Positions 51,985-61,396 are shown, numbered from the stretch's first letter. The stretch: DNA of 64,000 bases from an uncultured Oscillospiraceae bacterium (GCA_934591895.1 CAKTPP010000006.1:62001-126000), one strand, 5' to 3'. Numbers and translations: made by a program. The notes: generated from the letters alone by a model not told the origin.

Positions 51985-52375
51985 TTACGGCGACGCGCGC
52001 ATCGGGCTCGCGCTCTCGGACGCCTCGGCCACGCTCTGCGGCCGGGCGTGGACGCTCACGGAGTGGAATCTGGAGCGCGCGGTCGCGGCGATCGCGGACG
52101 TGGTGCGCGCCGAGGGCGTGGAGCGCATCGTGCTCGGCCTGCCGAAAAATATGGACGGCACGGAAGGTCCGCGCGCGGAAAAGAGCCGCGCCGTCGCGCG
52201 CCTGCTCACGGAGGCGACGGGGCTGGAGGTCGTGCTCTGGGATGAGCGGCGCAGCTCCATCGAGGCGCACGGCATCCTGCACGCCAACGGCCGCAGGGAG
52301 AAAAAGCACCGTCAGACGGTCGACGCCGTCGCGGCGAGCCTGATCCTCGAGGGCTATCTCGGCACGCTGCACTGA
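51965..52375 (+). CDS. ruvX: RuvX/YqgF Holliday-junction resolvase-type nuclease
   Basis: A 136-residue RNase H-fold protein: GIDYGDARIGLALSD, VLGLPKNMDGTEGPRA and WDERRSSIEA give the catalytic acids. YqgF trims pre-16S rRNA and is linked to recombination. Starts inside the end of folC. Confidence 0.93.
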   Translation: MRILGIDYGDARIGLALSDASATLCGRAWTLTEWNLERAVAAIADVVRAEGVERIVLGLPKNMDGTEGPRAEKSRAVARLLTEATGLEVVLWDERRSSIEAHGILHANGRREKKHRQTVDAVAASLILEGYLGTLH

Positions 52376-52408
52376 GCAACCGCCGCAAAACTTCCGGAAC
52401 AAAAATAA

Positions 52409-52670
52409 GGGGCGGACGCCATGCGGCGTCCGCCCCCGATTGCTTGTCAAAAGCCTCGCAGAGTTTCGCCGCCGGAGCGGCGAAAGAAAGTCCGATCATT
52501 TTCTTCGGCGACATGTGCGGCGAAGAAAATACCGCTCGGCCTGCAAACGTGCGCGCCGTCCGTCTCCGGCGGGCGGCGCGTGCGCTGCAGTCAGGCCGCA
52601 AACTCCTTGTCAAAAAGTAATACTTTTTGACAGTCACAGGGGCGGGCGCCATACGGCGTCCGCCCCTGTG
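52409..52670 (-). repeat. Structured intergenic element, copy 4 (complete, inverted)
   Basis: Read on the minus strand: hairpin 52635-52670 (CACAGGGGCGG arm), palindrome TGTCAAAAAGTATT at 52609-52632, CGGCCTG/CAGGCCG stem, ATTTTCTTCG/CGAAGAAAAT stem, TTTCGCCGC/GCGGCGAAA stem, tail TTTTGACAAGC, and hairpin 52409-52436 (GGGGCGGACGCC arm). The outer hairpin is followed by TTATTTTT on the minus strand. Between convergent ruvX and an mgtC-like gene. Confidence 0.92.
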
Positions 52671-52680
52671 TTCGTTCCGG

Positions 52681-53382
52681 TTACATTTCCTCGACGGCCA
52701 GCATATCCGGCAGCGCGGTCAGGTCGCCGCGCAGGTCGCCCGGCTGCAGCGGCGTGCGGCTATGGATGGGGATGAGCGCGCAGTAATGCGGCATCGTGTC
52801 GGGGGCGCCGCTGTCCGCGATGCGGCTGATCTCAAGGTTGTCGATGCGGATGCCGCGCGCGCGCAGCAGGGCGAGCACGGACTCCATGCACACGGCGTGC
52901 GCGTACTCGATGTAGAGCGTGAGATCGGTGCTCCTGCTCGTGAGCCGGAGCTCGAGCCGCACGAGCACCACCTCGACCAGCAGCACGACGGCCGTGGCGA
53001 AGATGGCGCACTCGGCATAGCCCGCGCCGCAGACAAGACCGATGATGGCCGCGGCCCAGAGTCCGGCGGCGGTGGTCAGACCCTTGACGCGCTTGTCGCG
53101 CGTGACGATGATCGTGCCCGCACCGACAAAGCCGATGCCGGAGATGACCTGCGCGCCGAGACGCGCAATGTCGTTAAACAGGTGCTGGAAGAGCAGGTAC
53201 TGGCTCGTGAGCGTCGTGATGGCGGAGCCGAGACAGATGAGGATGTGTGTGCGGAAGCCGGCGGGGCGGCGCCTGATCTCGCGCTCTGCACCGATCAGCC
53301 CGCCGCAGACGACGGCCAGCGTCAGGCGGGCGAGGATCGCCCAGAAGGTCATATCACGGATGGGATCAAAACAATGCAGCAT
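52681..53382 (-). CDS. MgtC/SapB-family membrane protein (first)
   Basis: A 233-residue protein with four to five N-terminal helices. VCGGLIGAEREIRRRPAGFRTH, GFVGAGTIIV and KGLTTAAGLWAAA are the MgtC signature; the C-terminal ~85 residues form an ACT-like domain. MgtC relatives affect Mg2+ homeostasis and ATP synthase. GGAGGCTGTACC precedes it. Confidence 0.9.
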   Translation of the reverse strand: MLHCFDPIRDMTFWAILARLTLAVVCGGLIGAEREIRRRPAGFRTHILICLGSAITTLTSQYLLFQHLFNDIARLGAQVISGIGFVGAGTIIVTRDKRVKGLTTAAGLWAAAIIGLVCGAGYAECAIFATAVVLLVEVVLVRLELRLTSRSTDLTLYIEYAHAVCMESVLALLRARGIRIDNLEISRIADSGAPDTMPHYCALIPIHSRTPLQPGDLRGDLTALPDMLAVEEM

Positions 53383-53398
53383 GGTACAGCCTCCTTTC

Positions 53399-54124
53399 TC
53401 AGATCTCTTCGATGAGGATGACGCCCTCAAGCGCCGACAGCTCCGCCAGCAGCTCGGGATGGTCGCGCCGCTCGGGCAGGATGGCACTGAACTGGCACAG
53501 GAAGCTTGCCAGCGGGCCCGTGCCGTTGCGGTTGACGGCAAAGTCGAAGATGCGGATGTTCTCCTCGTGCAGATGCGCGACGATCGCGCCGAGGTGCTCC
53601 ATGCGCTCGATCTCGAGGCTGATGTTGATGTGGTGCGCCCGGCGGGTGAGCTGCTGCTCCAGCGGCGGCAGCAGGTACATGCAGGCCACCATGTACGCGA
53701 TGCAGATGAACGCGCAGGAATAAAACCCCGCGCCGATGGCAAGGCCGAGGCACGCGCTCGCCCAGAGTCCGGCGGCGGTGGTCAGCCCCTTGACCTGCTG
53801 GCGGGCGGTGATGATGATCGTGCCCGCGCCGAGAAAGCCGATGCCCTTCGCGGCCTCGGCGCCGAAGCGCGACACGTCCTGCGTCGCGCCGACGCTCTCG
53901 GCGATCTCGCGCCACGGCCCCTTGAGCATCTGGTCGAGCTGCAGGCTCAGCAGCACGGTGAGCGTCGCGCCGAGCGCCGTGAGCATATAGGTGCGAAAGC
54001 CGGCGGGGCGGTTTTTGCGCTCGCGCTCGAGCCCGATCAGCCCGCCGCAGAGCACGGCAAGGAGGATGCGCAGCATCATCGTGACGATATTCAGTTCACG
54101 CAGGTAGGAGAGTACGGACGCCAT
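53399..54124 (-). CDS. MgtC/SapB-family membrane protein (second)
   Basis: A 241-residue paralogue 16 bp upstream: LCGGLIGLERERKNRPAGFR, GFLGAGTIII, KGLTTAAGLWASA, then a C-terminal ACT-like domain. The C-terminal domains of the pair differ much more than the membrane parts, so they may sense different ligands or form a heteromer. Confidence 0.9.
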   Translation of the reverse strand: MASVLSYLRELNIVTMMLRILLAVLCGGLIGLERERKNRPAGFRTYMLTALGATLTVLLSLQLDQMLKGPWREIAESVGATQDVSRFGAEAAKGIGFLGAGTIIITARQQVKGLTTAAGLWASACLGLAIGAGFYSCAFICIAYMVACMYLLPPLEQQLTRRAHHINISLEIERMEHLGAIVAHLHEENIRIFDFAVNRNGTGPLASFLCQFSAILPERRDHPELLAELSALEGVILIEEI

Positions 54125-54148
54125 GGATGCGGTTCCTTTCTGAGTCGT

Positions 54149-55207
54149 TCACAGGCCGCCGCTGCGCGGCTTGCCGGTGCTGCTGCGCACGATGAGCCGG
54201 CTGTGGTATTCCACGCGGTTGATCGGCTGATCCTCGCGGCTGTTGAGCCCGTCTTCGATGCGCTCAAGCAGCAGGTTGAAGGCGCTCTTGCCGTGGCTGA
54301 AGGTGTTGTTGTCCACGCTCGTGAGCTGGATGCGCTGGTAGCCCGAGCTCGTGACGTTGTCAAACCCGCAGAGGCTGAAATCCTCCGGCACGCGGTAGCC
54401 CTCGCGCAGCAGTGCGTCGAGCACGCCGTAGGCCACCATGTCGTTGATGGCGACGATGCCGGTGATCTTGTCGTTGCGCAGACACTTGTAGGCCAGCTCC
54501 ATCCCCGAGCGGTACTCGAGGTCGGGCGTGGAGATCTCCGCCTCGAGGGAGTTGACGTGCGAGCAGATGGTCACGCTGCCCTCCGGGCACCAGCGGCGAT
54601 AGGCGTCCTGCAGTCCCTCTGCGCGGCGCATACGGGAGATGTGGTGCTCGTTGAGCGCCGTGGACAGGTAGGCGATGCGCGTGTGGCCGAGGTCGATGAG
54701 GTGCCTGGCCACGAGCTGCGCCGCGCCGAAGTTGTCCACGTCCACGGTGTCGATGCCGTAATCCGCGACGCGGTCGCCGACGGCGACGATGGGCACGCGG
54801 CGGCTCAGCTCGCGCACCTTGGCCGGCTGCGTCGGCGTCATGGCGAAGATGATGCCGGCCACGCGCGAATAGTCGAGCGAGTCGAGCAGATGGCTCTCCG
54901 TGCGGGGGTTCCAATAGGTGTTGTAGATCGCGGTGTGATACCCGGCGGCGTGCGCCGCGGCGTCGATGCCGGCGATCATCTTGGTGTGGTAGGGGTTGGA
55001 GACCGACGGCGAGAGGACGGCGATCTGCCTGCCGGAGCAGCGGGCGGACGGCGTGCGGTAGCCGATGCGCTCGGCCTCGGCCAGAACGCTCGCCACGCGC
55101 TGAGAGGAAAAGCGCTCCAGCGATTTTCCGTTGAGGATCATCGAGACGCTCGCGGTGGAAACACCGGTCGCCTCGGCGATGTCGCGCAGGGTGGGCTTGC
55201 TGCTCAT
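54149..55207 (-). CDS. LacI-family regulator
   Basis: A 352-residue repressor. The HTH is PTLRDIAEATGVSTASVSMI, with the hinge LNGKSLERFSSQRVASVL, and a sugar-binding-protein-like effector domain follows. GGAGGTGCCT sets the start at 55207. Divergent from the TRAP transporter operon, which it probably controls. Confidence 0.92.
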   Translation of the reverse strand: MSSKPTLRDIAEATGVSTASVSMILNGKSLERFSSQRVASVLAEAERIGYRTPSARCSGRQIAVLSPSVSNPYHTKMIAGIDAAAHAAGYHTAIYNTYWNPRTESHLLDSLDYSRVAGIIFAMTPTQPAKVRELSRRVPIVAVGDRVADYGIDTVDVDNFGAAQLVARHLIDLGHTRIAYLSTALNEHHISRMRRAEGLQDAYRRWCPEGSVTICSHVNSLEAEISTPDLEYRSGMELAYKCLRNDKITGIVAINDMVAYGVLDALLREGYRVPEDFSLCGFDNVTSSGYQRIQLTSVDNNTFSHGKSAFNLLLERIEDGLNSREDQPINRVEYHSRLIVRSSTGKPRSGGL

Positions 55208-55243
55208 AGGCACCTCCAGTAGAGAACAGATGACGGCGCGTGT

Positions 55244-55268
55244 GTTGAAAATTTAAGCATTTTTCAAC
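55244..55268. promoter_or_regulatory. LacI operator candidate
   Basis: Inverted repeat GTTGAAAA-N9-TTTTCAAC in the divergent region between the LacI gene and the TRAP operon. A related half GTTGAAAC (minus strand) lies near 55292-55302. Confidence 0.6.
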
Positions 55269-55361
55269 GAAAAATGCAGCAGTCGCTTTTGCAGTTTCAA
55301 CAATTTCTATTTGGAGTATATAGCGAAAACGGATAAAAATCAAGGAAAACTTCTAACGATA

Positions 55362-55390
55362 TTGACGACATTCGCCAGAAATGCTACCAT
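55362..55390 (+). promoter_or_regulatory. Promoter of the TRAP operon
   Basis: -35 TTGACG, 17-bp spacer, -10 TACCAT. Confidence 0.6.
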
Positions 55391-55458
55391 TCACCATAGA
55401 GAGCCGTTAAAAATGACGGAGAAAATTCAACGCTTTTTTAAGCAGAAAGGGAATTGCC

Positions 55459-56496
55459 TTGAAGAAAATTGTTGCGATGCTTCTCGCCCTGACCATGGTG
55501 CTTGCACTGTGCGCCTGCGGCGGCGGCGGCGATAAGGCCGGCGCGAACGATGACTACCACCTCACGCTCAAGCTCAGCCACGTCTTTGCTCCGACTGAGC
55601 AGCTCACGATCGAGATGCAGCAGGTCGCCCAGCGCATCAAGGAGCGCACCAACGGCGCGATCGAGATCCAGTGCTACGACTCCAGCCAGCTCGCCGTCTA
55701 TAAGGACAACATCGAGCAGGTTGTCAACGGCGCCGACTGGATCGCCTGCGAAGACCCCTCCTACCTCGCCGACTACGACATCGACTTTGAAGCGCTCATC
55801 GGCCCCATGATGTACAACAGCATCGATGAGTACTCCTACGTCTGCCAGTCCGATCTGGTAAAGAATATGTGCCAGAAGCTCGAAGATAACTACGGCATCC
55901 ACGTGCTCGCGCTCGACTTCAACGTCGGCATGCGCTGCATGCAGACCAACAAGGTCATCAAGACCCCCGCTGACCTCAAGGGCATGAAGATCCGCGTGCC
56001 CAACAGCTCCATGTACATCAACTGCCTCACGGCCATGGGCGCCACGCCCACCGGCATGCCGTTCTCCGAGACGATCTCCGCCGTGCAGCAGGGCGTCATT
56101 GACGGTCTGGAGGGCAACATGAACGCTTACTCCACCAACGGCAGCGCCGAGGTGTGCAAGAACATGTCCCTGACCAACCACCTTGTCGGCACCTGCGGCG
56201 CCTACATCAGCACCAAGGTCTGGAACAGCATCCCGGAAGAGTACCGCACCATCATCCAGGAGGAGTTCACCAAGGGCGCCAAGGAGCTGACCGACTTCAC
56301 CAACGCCTCCTTCGCCGAGACGAAGGCCAAGCTCGAGAAGGAGCAGGGCTGCTCGTTCAACGAGGTCGACGTCGATGCGTTCCGCGCCGCCGTGCAGCCG
56401 GAGTATGACCGCATGGTCAAGGAGGACGGCGTGACCGCCACCTTCTATGAGCAGGCGCAGGCCATCCTCGCCGAGTACCGCCAGGCCAATAAGTGA
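55459..56496 (+). CDS. TRAP transporter substrate-binding lipoprotein
   Basis: A 345-residue DctP-type protein beginning at a TTG codon (AAAGGGA upstream). The lipobox LALCAC anchors it to the membrane after Gly-rich linker. RIKERTNGAIEIQ, RVPNSSMYINCLTAMGATPT (with the carboxylate-binding Arg) and FSETISAVQQGVIDGLEG are TRAP motifs. It captures an organic acid outside the cell. Confidence 0.93.
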   Translation: MKKIVAMLLALTMVLALCACGGGGDKAGANDDYHLTLKLSHVFAPTEQLTIEMQQVAQRIKERTNGAIEIQCYDSSQLAVYKDNIEQVVNGADWIACEDPSYLADYDIDFEALIGPMMYNSIDEYSYVCQSDLVKNMCQKLEDNYGIHVLALDFNVGMRCMQTNKVIKTPADLKGMKIRVPNSSMYINCLTAMGATPTGMPFSETISAVQQGVIDGLEGNMNAYSTNGSAEVCKNMSLTNHLVGTCGAYISTKVWNSIPEEYRTIIQEEFTKGAKELTDFTNASFAETKAKLEKEQGCSFNEVDVDAFRAAVQPEYDRMVKEDGVTATFYEQAQAILAEYRQANK

Positions 56497-56541
56497 GCGC
56501 TGCGCGCTGACAGACGGCCGGCAGACCCATACCGGCTTTTT

Positions 56542-56580
56542 ATGCCGGGTGTCCCGCACACGCTGCCGGACACCCGGCAT
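56542..56580 (+). other. Hairpin between binding-protein and membrane genes
   Basis: Perfect 13-bp stem ATGCCGGGTGTCC/GGACACCCGGCAT with a 13-base loop and no T run. Probably stabilises the binding-protein mRNA so that it exceeds the membrane subunits. Confidence 0.6.
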
Positions 56581-56617
56581 TGCTGAGCAAAGCCACAGAA
56601 AGCAGAGGGAAGCAAAT

Positions 56618-57100
56618 TTGAAAAAAGTACTGAAAAATCTCGACGCGTATATCGCGGGCGCGATGATGATCGTGACGATCGTGCTCGTCATCGTCAACGT
56701 GATCACGCGAAAACTGTTTAACTATATCATCATCTGGAGCGAGGAAATTGCCACCTCCTGCTTCGTGTACTCGGTGTTCATCGGCGCGGCCTACGCCTAC
56801 CGCAAGCACCAGCACGTCGGCGTTGACCTGCTCGTGGAGCGGCTGCCCGCCGGCGCGCGCAGGATCGTGCACCTGATCACCAGCGCCCTGCTCGTGATCA
56901 TCAACGGCTACATCACGATGCTCAGCGTGCAGTTTATCCAGTCGTCCTGGATCAAGCGCATGCCGATCACGAAGCTGCCGTCCTCCGTGGTCAGCACGGC
57001 GCTGGTCATCGGCTTCGGCCTGATGACGATCTACTCGCTCGTCTTTTTCATCAAAGACCTCAAAAGCGGCAACAAACTTGACGGGGAGGTGGACGCATGA
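56618..57100 (+). CDS. TRAP transporter small membrane subunit (DctQ)
   Basis: A 160-residue four-helix protein starting at TTG after AGAGGGA. NVITRKLFNYIIIWSEEIA and FIGAAYAYRKHQHVGVDLL are DctQ motifs. Overlaps dctM by 4 bp. Confidence 0.9.
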   Translation: MKKVLKNLDAYIAGAMMIVTIVLVIVNVITRKLFNYIIIWSEEIATSCFVYSVFIGAAYAYRKHQHVGVDLLVERLPAGARRIVHLITSALLVIINGYITMLSVQFIQSSWIKRMPITKLPSSVVSTALVIGFGLMTIYSLVFFIKDLKSGNKLDGEVDA

Positions 57101-58392
57101 GCACGTTCCTTTCGATCCTGCCGATCATCATCGCGCTCGTGCTGTATTTCACGGGCATCCCCATCGCCTACGCGCTCTTTGCCGCGGCGCTGACCTATTT
57201 TGGCTTCATTGACACGACGACCGTGCCGTACCTGCTGATGCAGAAGTTCATCACGTCCACGCAGTCGTTCCCGTTCCTCGCGATCCCGTTTTTCATCATG
57301 TGCGGCTCGATCATGAACTACGGCGGCATCAGCGCGCGGCTCATGGACTTTGCCGACGCGCTCACCGGGCATCTGCCCGGCGGCCTTGCGCAGATCAACG
57401 TCCTGCTGAGCATGCTCATGGGCGGCTGCTCCGGCTCGGCCAACGCCGACGCCGCCATGGAGTGCAAGCTGCTCGTGCCCGAGATGGAAAAGCGCGGCTA
57501 CGGCAAGGGCTTTTCCGCCGCGATCACGGCGGCGTCCTCGTGCGTCACGCCCATCATCCCGCCCGGGATCAACCTCATCGTCTACGGCCTGATCGCCGGC
57601 GCATCCGTCGGTCAGCTCTTTGCCGCCGGTTACATCCCCGGCCTGCTCATGGCTGTGACGCTGATGATCGCCGTGGCGATCATCTCCAAAAAGCGCGGCT
57701 ACGCGCCGTCCCGTCCCCGCCGCGCGACGCTCGGCGAGATCGGCCGGCAGGCGCTCAAGTCCTTCTGGGCGCTGTTTTTCCCGCTGGGCATCATCATGGG
57801 CATGCGCTTCGGCATCTTCACGCCGACGGAAGCCGGCGGTGTGGGCGTGCTCTACTGCCTGATCGTGGGTAAGTTCGTCTACAAGGGCCTGCGCAAGGAG
57901 CACTTCATTCCCATCCTGCGCGAGACCATCTCCGGCACCGCCACCGTCATGCTCATCATCGTGTCGGCGACCGTGTTCGGCTATTACCTCAACTGGGAGA
58001 ACATCCCGACCATGCTGCTCAACGCCGTGACGAGCTTTGCAAGCAACAAGTTCCTCGTGCTGCTGGTCATGAACATCGTGCTGCTCATCGTCGGCATGTT
58101 CCTCGAGGGCGGCGCGGCGCTGATCATCCTCGCTCCGCTCATGGTGCCGATCGTGAAGGCCGCCGGGATCGATCTGGTGCACTTCGGCATCGTCTGCAAC
58201 GTCAACATCATGATCGGCGGTCTGACCCCGCCGTTCGGCTCGATGATGTTCACCTGCGTGTCCATCACGGACTGCAAGATGTATGACTTCATCCGCGAGA
58301 GCATCCCGTTTATCATCGCGCTGCTCATTGCGCTGCTGCTGCTGACGTATATCCCCGACATCACGCTGCTGATACCGAATCTCATTTATTAA
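57097..58392 (+). CDS. TRAP transporter large membrane subunit (DctM)
   Basis: A 431-residue protein with about 11-12 helices. FLAIPFFIMCGSIMNYGGIS, GGCSGSANADAAME and CVTPIIPPGINLIVYG are DctM signatures. It drives solute uptake with Na+. Same operon as binding protein and DctQ. Confidence 0.95.
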   Translation: MSTFLSILPIIIALVLYFTGIPIAYALFAAALTYFGFIDTTTVPYLLMQKFITSTQSFPFLAIPFFIMCGSIMNYGGISARLMDFADALTGHLPGGLAQINVLLSMLMGGCSGSANADAAMECKLLVPEMEKRGYGKGFSAAITAASSCVTPIIPPGINLIVYGLIAGASVGQLFAAGYIPGLLMAVTLMIAVAIISKKRGYAPSRPRRATLGEIGRQALKSFWALFFPLGIIMGMRFGIFTPTEAGGVGVLYCLIVGKFVYKGLRKEHFIPILRETISGTATVMLIIVSATVFGYYLNWENIPTMLLNAVTSFASNKFLVLLVMNIVLLIVGMFLEGGAALIILAPLMVPIVKAAGIDLVHFGIVCNVNIMIGGLTPPFGSMMFTCVSITDCKMYDFIRESIPFIIALLIALLLLTYIPDITLLIPNLIY

Positions 58393-58405
58393 GGGAGACA
58401 ATTGC

Positions 58406-59143
58406 ATGAAAGTTATGGCACACCGCGGCTACAGCGGTGTATATCCGGAAAACACGATGCTCTCGTTCCGCGAGGCGGTCAAAGTCGGCTGCGACGCGAT
58501 CGAGATGGACGTGCATGAGACGCGCGACGGCCGCCTCGTCGTCATCCATGACGAGCGGCTCGAGCGCACGACCGACGGTACCGGCCGCATCTGCGAGCAC
58601 ACGTTCGACGAGCTGCGGCAGGTCAACGCCGCCGCGCGCTTCGCGGGCAAATACGCCCCCGAGCGCATCCCGTCGTTCGACGAATACTGCGAGTGGGCCT
58701 CCGGCGAGTCCGTCGGCCACAACATCGAGATCAAGACCGACAAGATCTACTACCACGACATCGAGCGCAAGATCTGGGCGACCATCGAGCGCTACGGTCT
58801 GGAGCACAAGGTCATGTTCTCGTCGTTCAACCACTTCTCGCTGCGCCGCATCCTCGAGATCAGCGGCAACGCGGTCGAGGTCGGCGCGCTCGTGCTCGAG
58901 GACAGCATCGGCGGCTTCCCCGGCTACTACTGCGAGCAGGCGGGCTTTGCCTGCTACCACCCGCCGATCGAGCTGCTCACGGATGAGAACGTGCGCGACT
59001 GCAAGGCGCACGGCGTGAAGATGAACGTCTGGACCGTCAACGACATGGCGGGTCTGGAGCAGCTCCACCGCTGGGGCTGCGAGGGCATCATCACGAACTA
59101 CCCCGGCGTGGCGAGCGGCTGGCTGCGCGCACAGGGCGAGTGA
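58406..59143 (+). CDS. Glycerophosphodiester phosphodiesterase
   Basis: A 245-residue TIM-barrel enzyme: MAHRGYSGVYPENTMLSF, EMDVHETRDGRLVVIHD and NIEIKTD hold the catalytic His and metal acids. It frees sn-glycerol-3-phosphate from phospholipid head groups. 13 bp after dctM, so the TRAP system may import a related compound. Confidence 0.92.
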   Translation: MKVMAHRGYSGVYPENTMLSFREAVKVGCDAIEMDVHETRDGRLVVIHDERLERTTDGTGRICEHTFDELRQVNAAARFAGKYAPERIPSFDEYCEWASGESVGHNIEIKTDKIYYHDIERKIWATIERYGLEHKVMFSSFNHFSLRRILEISGNAVEVGALVLEDSIGGFPGYYCEQAGFACYHPPIELLTDENVRDCKAHGVKMNVWTVNDMAGLEQLHRWGCEGIITNYPGVASGWLRAQGE

Positions 59144-59178
59144 GCCGGACACGGCGAAACAGACACAAACAGAGATGA

Positions 59179-59240
59179 CGCCCCCGAGAGCCGTTGGCTT
59201 TCGGGGGCGATTTCTGTATCAAAAGGCATGCTTTCTGACA
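59179..59240 (+). repeat. Structured element, copy 6 (hairpin and vestigial palindrome)
   Basis: Hairpin 59179-59209 (CGCCCCCGAGAGCC arm, nearly copy 1's bracket) then a decayed palindrome TATCAAAAGGCATGCTTTCTGA. Nothing else of the element remains. Between convergent genes. Confidence 0.65.
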
Positions 59241-59243
59241 GCG

Positions 59244-59276
59244 AAAAAACTCCCTCCGGATTTCCGGAGGGAGTTT
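59244..59276 (-). terminator. Terminator of the OYE-reductase operon
   Basis: Stem AAACTCCCTCCGG/CCGGAGGGAGTTT with T run on the minus strand. Confidence 0.9.
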
Positions 59277-59296
59277 CGCGTTGGTTTGAGATGGGA

Positions 59297-61375
59297 TCAG
59301 ATCTTCATGCAGACGTCCCAGGCACGCCAGATGACGGTGCGCAGGTTGCCGATGGCAACGCAGTCGCCCACGCGGTAGACCTGCTTGTTCTCCTTGCCGC
59401 CGACCGGAGTCGGGACAAAGCCGATGCCGTTGACGACGTTGTCGCACTCGACGAAGAAGGTCTCGCCGGTCTTGACGTTCTTGACGGTGACGCCGTTGTC
59501 CTTGATCTCGGTCACGGTGGACTCGAGGTAGGTCGGGACCTTGTGGTACTCCATCGCGTCACGCAGGAAGGAGGTGTTGGCAAGGCAGGTGGCCTGCGCC
59601 GCGACCAGGTCGTTCGCGTACTCGACGATGATGGGGTGCTTGCCCTGCAGCACGAGGTCGTAAGCCGCCTCGCAGGAGGACTGGCCGCCGCCGATGAACA
59701 GGACCTTGTCGCCGACTTCCTTCTTGTCCTTGAGCAGCTCGGTGAACGTGAGGGTCTTCTCAAAGCCGGGGATGGAGGGCATGGTGCGCGGGATGGAGCC
59801 GCTGGCGACGATGATGTCGTCAAAGCCGCGCAGGGTGTTCACGTCCGTGACCTCGGTGTTGAAGCGGACGTCGATGCCTTCCTTGGCGACCTCATTGAGG
59901 TACCAGCGGATGAGGTCCTTGTCGTTTTCCTTGAAGCTCATCGCGGAAGCGGTGAGGAACAGACCGCCGAGCTCGTTGGTCTTCTCGAAGATGACGGGGG
60001 TGTGGCCGCGCTGCTTGAGCACGAGCGCGCACTCCATGCCGCCGATGCCGCCGCCGATGATGGCGACCTTCTTCGGGTTGCGGGTCGGGACGATCTTGTA
60101 CTTGTTGTGCTGCATCGTGGTCGGGTTCAGCGCGCAGCGAGCCAGGTGCAGGGAGTCGTCCATGCTCTGGAGGTTCGCGGTGCCCTTGAACTTGGACATG
60201 TTGAAGCAGCCGTTGTGGCAGCGGATGCAGGGCTTGATCTCGTCCTCACGGCCGCTGAGGATCTTGTGGATCCACTCGTGGTCAACGAGGTTCTGGCGCG
60301 CGATGGCGACAGCGTCGAGACGGCCGGCAGCGATCTCTTCGGCGGCCTTCACGGGGTCCATACGGCCGGCGCAGACGACCGGGCAGTTGGTGAAGTTCTT
60401 GATGTGCTCGACGTACTCGAGGTTGCAGTTGTCGGGCATGTACTGAGGCGGATGTGCCCAGTACCACGCATCGTAGGTGCCGTTGTCGCAGTTGAACATG
60501 TCGTAGCCGGCTTCCTCGAGGTACTTGACGGCCTTCTCGGACTCGGCCATGTCGCGGCCGAACTCCTCAAAGTCGGTCTCGTACGGCATCGCGCCCTTGC
60601 CCCAGGCCTTGGTCTTGGAGACGACGGAGTAACGCAGGGACACCGGGAAGTCGGCGCCGGCCTGACGCTTGATCTCCTGCACGATCTCGACCGGGAAGCG
60701 GAAACGGTTCTCGAACGAGCCGCCGTACTGGTCGGTGCGGTGGTTCCAGTTGGCCATGGTGAACTGGTCAAGCAGGTAGCCCTCGTGGACGGCGTGGATC
60801 TCGACACCGTCGACGCCGGCAGCGCGCAGCTTCTTGGCGGTCTTGCCGAAGGCGTGCACCATGTCCTGGATCTCCTTGACGGTCAGCGGGCGGGACATGA
60901 CGTCTTCCTTCCAGCGGTTCGGGACCTCGGAAGCGGAGGCGCAGATGTACTGCACGTCAACGATGGGGCTGGCGATCTTGTTGAGGAAGTTGTTCTTGGC
61001 CAGCATCGTCATCCAGCCGTTGATCGCCATGGAGCGGCCCATGCCGGCGGCGAGCTGGATGAAGAGCTTTGCACCGGTCTTGTGGAACTCGACCATGTAC
61101 TCCTTGAGCTGCTTGAACATCTGGTCGTTCTGGTACAGCCACTTACGGCCGGGGATGCCCAGCGGATCGCGGATGCACTGCATGCCGGGCAGGATCAGGC
61201 CCACGCCGTCCTGCGCGCGGTTGAGCAGGAAGTAAGCCGCTTCCTTGTCGAAGTGGTTCGGCTCCATCCAGCCGAACAGGGACGTGCCGCCCATGGAGCA
61301 CTGGACAATGCGGTTTTTCATCTCGACATTGCCGATCTTCCAGGGGGTGAACAATGCGTTGTACTTTTCGTTCAT
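59297..61375 (-). CDS. Old-yellow-enzyme/2,4-dienoyl-CoA-reductase-type NADH:flavin oxidoreductase
   Basis: A 692-residue protein. Residues ~1-370 form an FMN TIM barrel (GVDGVEIHAVHEGYLLDQF, NRTDQYGGSFENRFRF as HRTDQYGGSFENRFRF). CIRCHNGC (~residue 387) begins the [4Fe-4S] site. Residues ~430-690 bind FAD and NADH (AIIGGGIGGMECALVL, LFIGGGQSSCEAAYDL). The architecture equals FadH, BaiCD/BaiH and FldZ, which reduce conjugated C=C bonds. The exact substrate (enoate, dienoyl-CoA, steroid) is not readable. Last gene of a three-gene operon. Confidence 0.92.
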   Translation of the reverse strand: MNEKYNALFTPWKIGNVEMKNRIVQCSMGGTSLFGWMEPNHFDKEAAYFLLNRAQDGVGLILPGMQCIRDPLGIPGRKWLYQNDQMFKQLKEYMVEFHKTGAKLFIQLAAGMGRSMAINGWMTMLAKNNFLNKIASPIVDVQYICASASEVPNRWKEDVMSRPLTVKEIQDMVHAFGKTAKKLRAAGVDGVEIHAVHEGYLLDQFTMANWNHRTDQYGGSFENRFRFPVEIVQEIKRQAGADFPVSLRYSVVSKTKAWGKGAMPYETDFEEFGRDMAESEKAVKYLEEAGYDMFNCDNGTYDAWYWAHPPQYMPDNCNLEYVEHIKNFTNCPVVCAGRMDPVKAAEEIAAGRLDAVAIARQNLVDHEWIHKILSGREDEIKPCIRCHNGCFNMSKFKGTANLQSMDDSLHLARCALNPTTMQHNKYKIVPTRNPKKVAIIGGGIGGMECALVLKQRGHTPVIFEKTNELGGLFLTASAMSFKENDKDLIRWYLNEVAKEGIDVRFNTEVTDVNTLRGFDDIIVASGSIPRTMPSIPGFEKTLTFTELLKDKKEVGDKVLFIGGGQSSCEAAYDLVLQGKHPIIVEYANDLVAAQATCLANTSFLRDAMEYHKVPTYLESTVTEIKDNGVTVKNVKTGETFFVECDNVVNGIGFVPTPVGGKENKQVYRVGDCVAIGNLRTVIWRAWDVCMKI

Positions 61376-61396
61376 TGAATACGCTCCTTCTATTTT

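Noticed and set aside
53042..55222. 726-codon plus-strand frame opposite the MgtC and LacI genes
   Set aside because: Same GC shadow effect; covers three well-supported minus-strand genes.
59228..61378. 716-codon plus-strand frame opposite the OYE reductase
   Set aside because: Val/Leu/Asp-rich antisense frame with no RBS; the minus-strand protein has clear flavin and Fe-S motifs.
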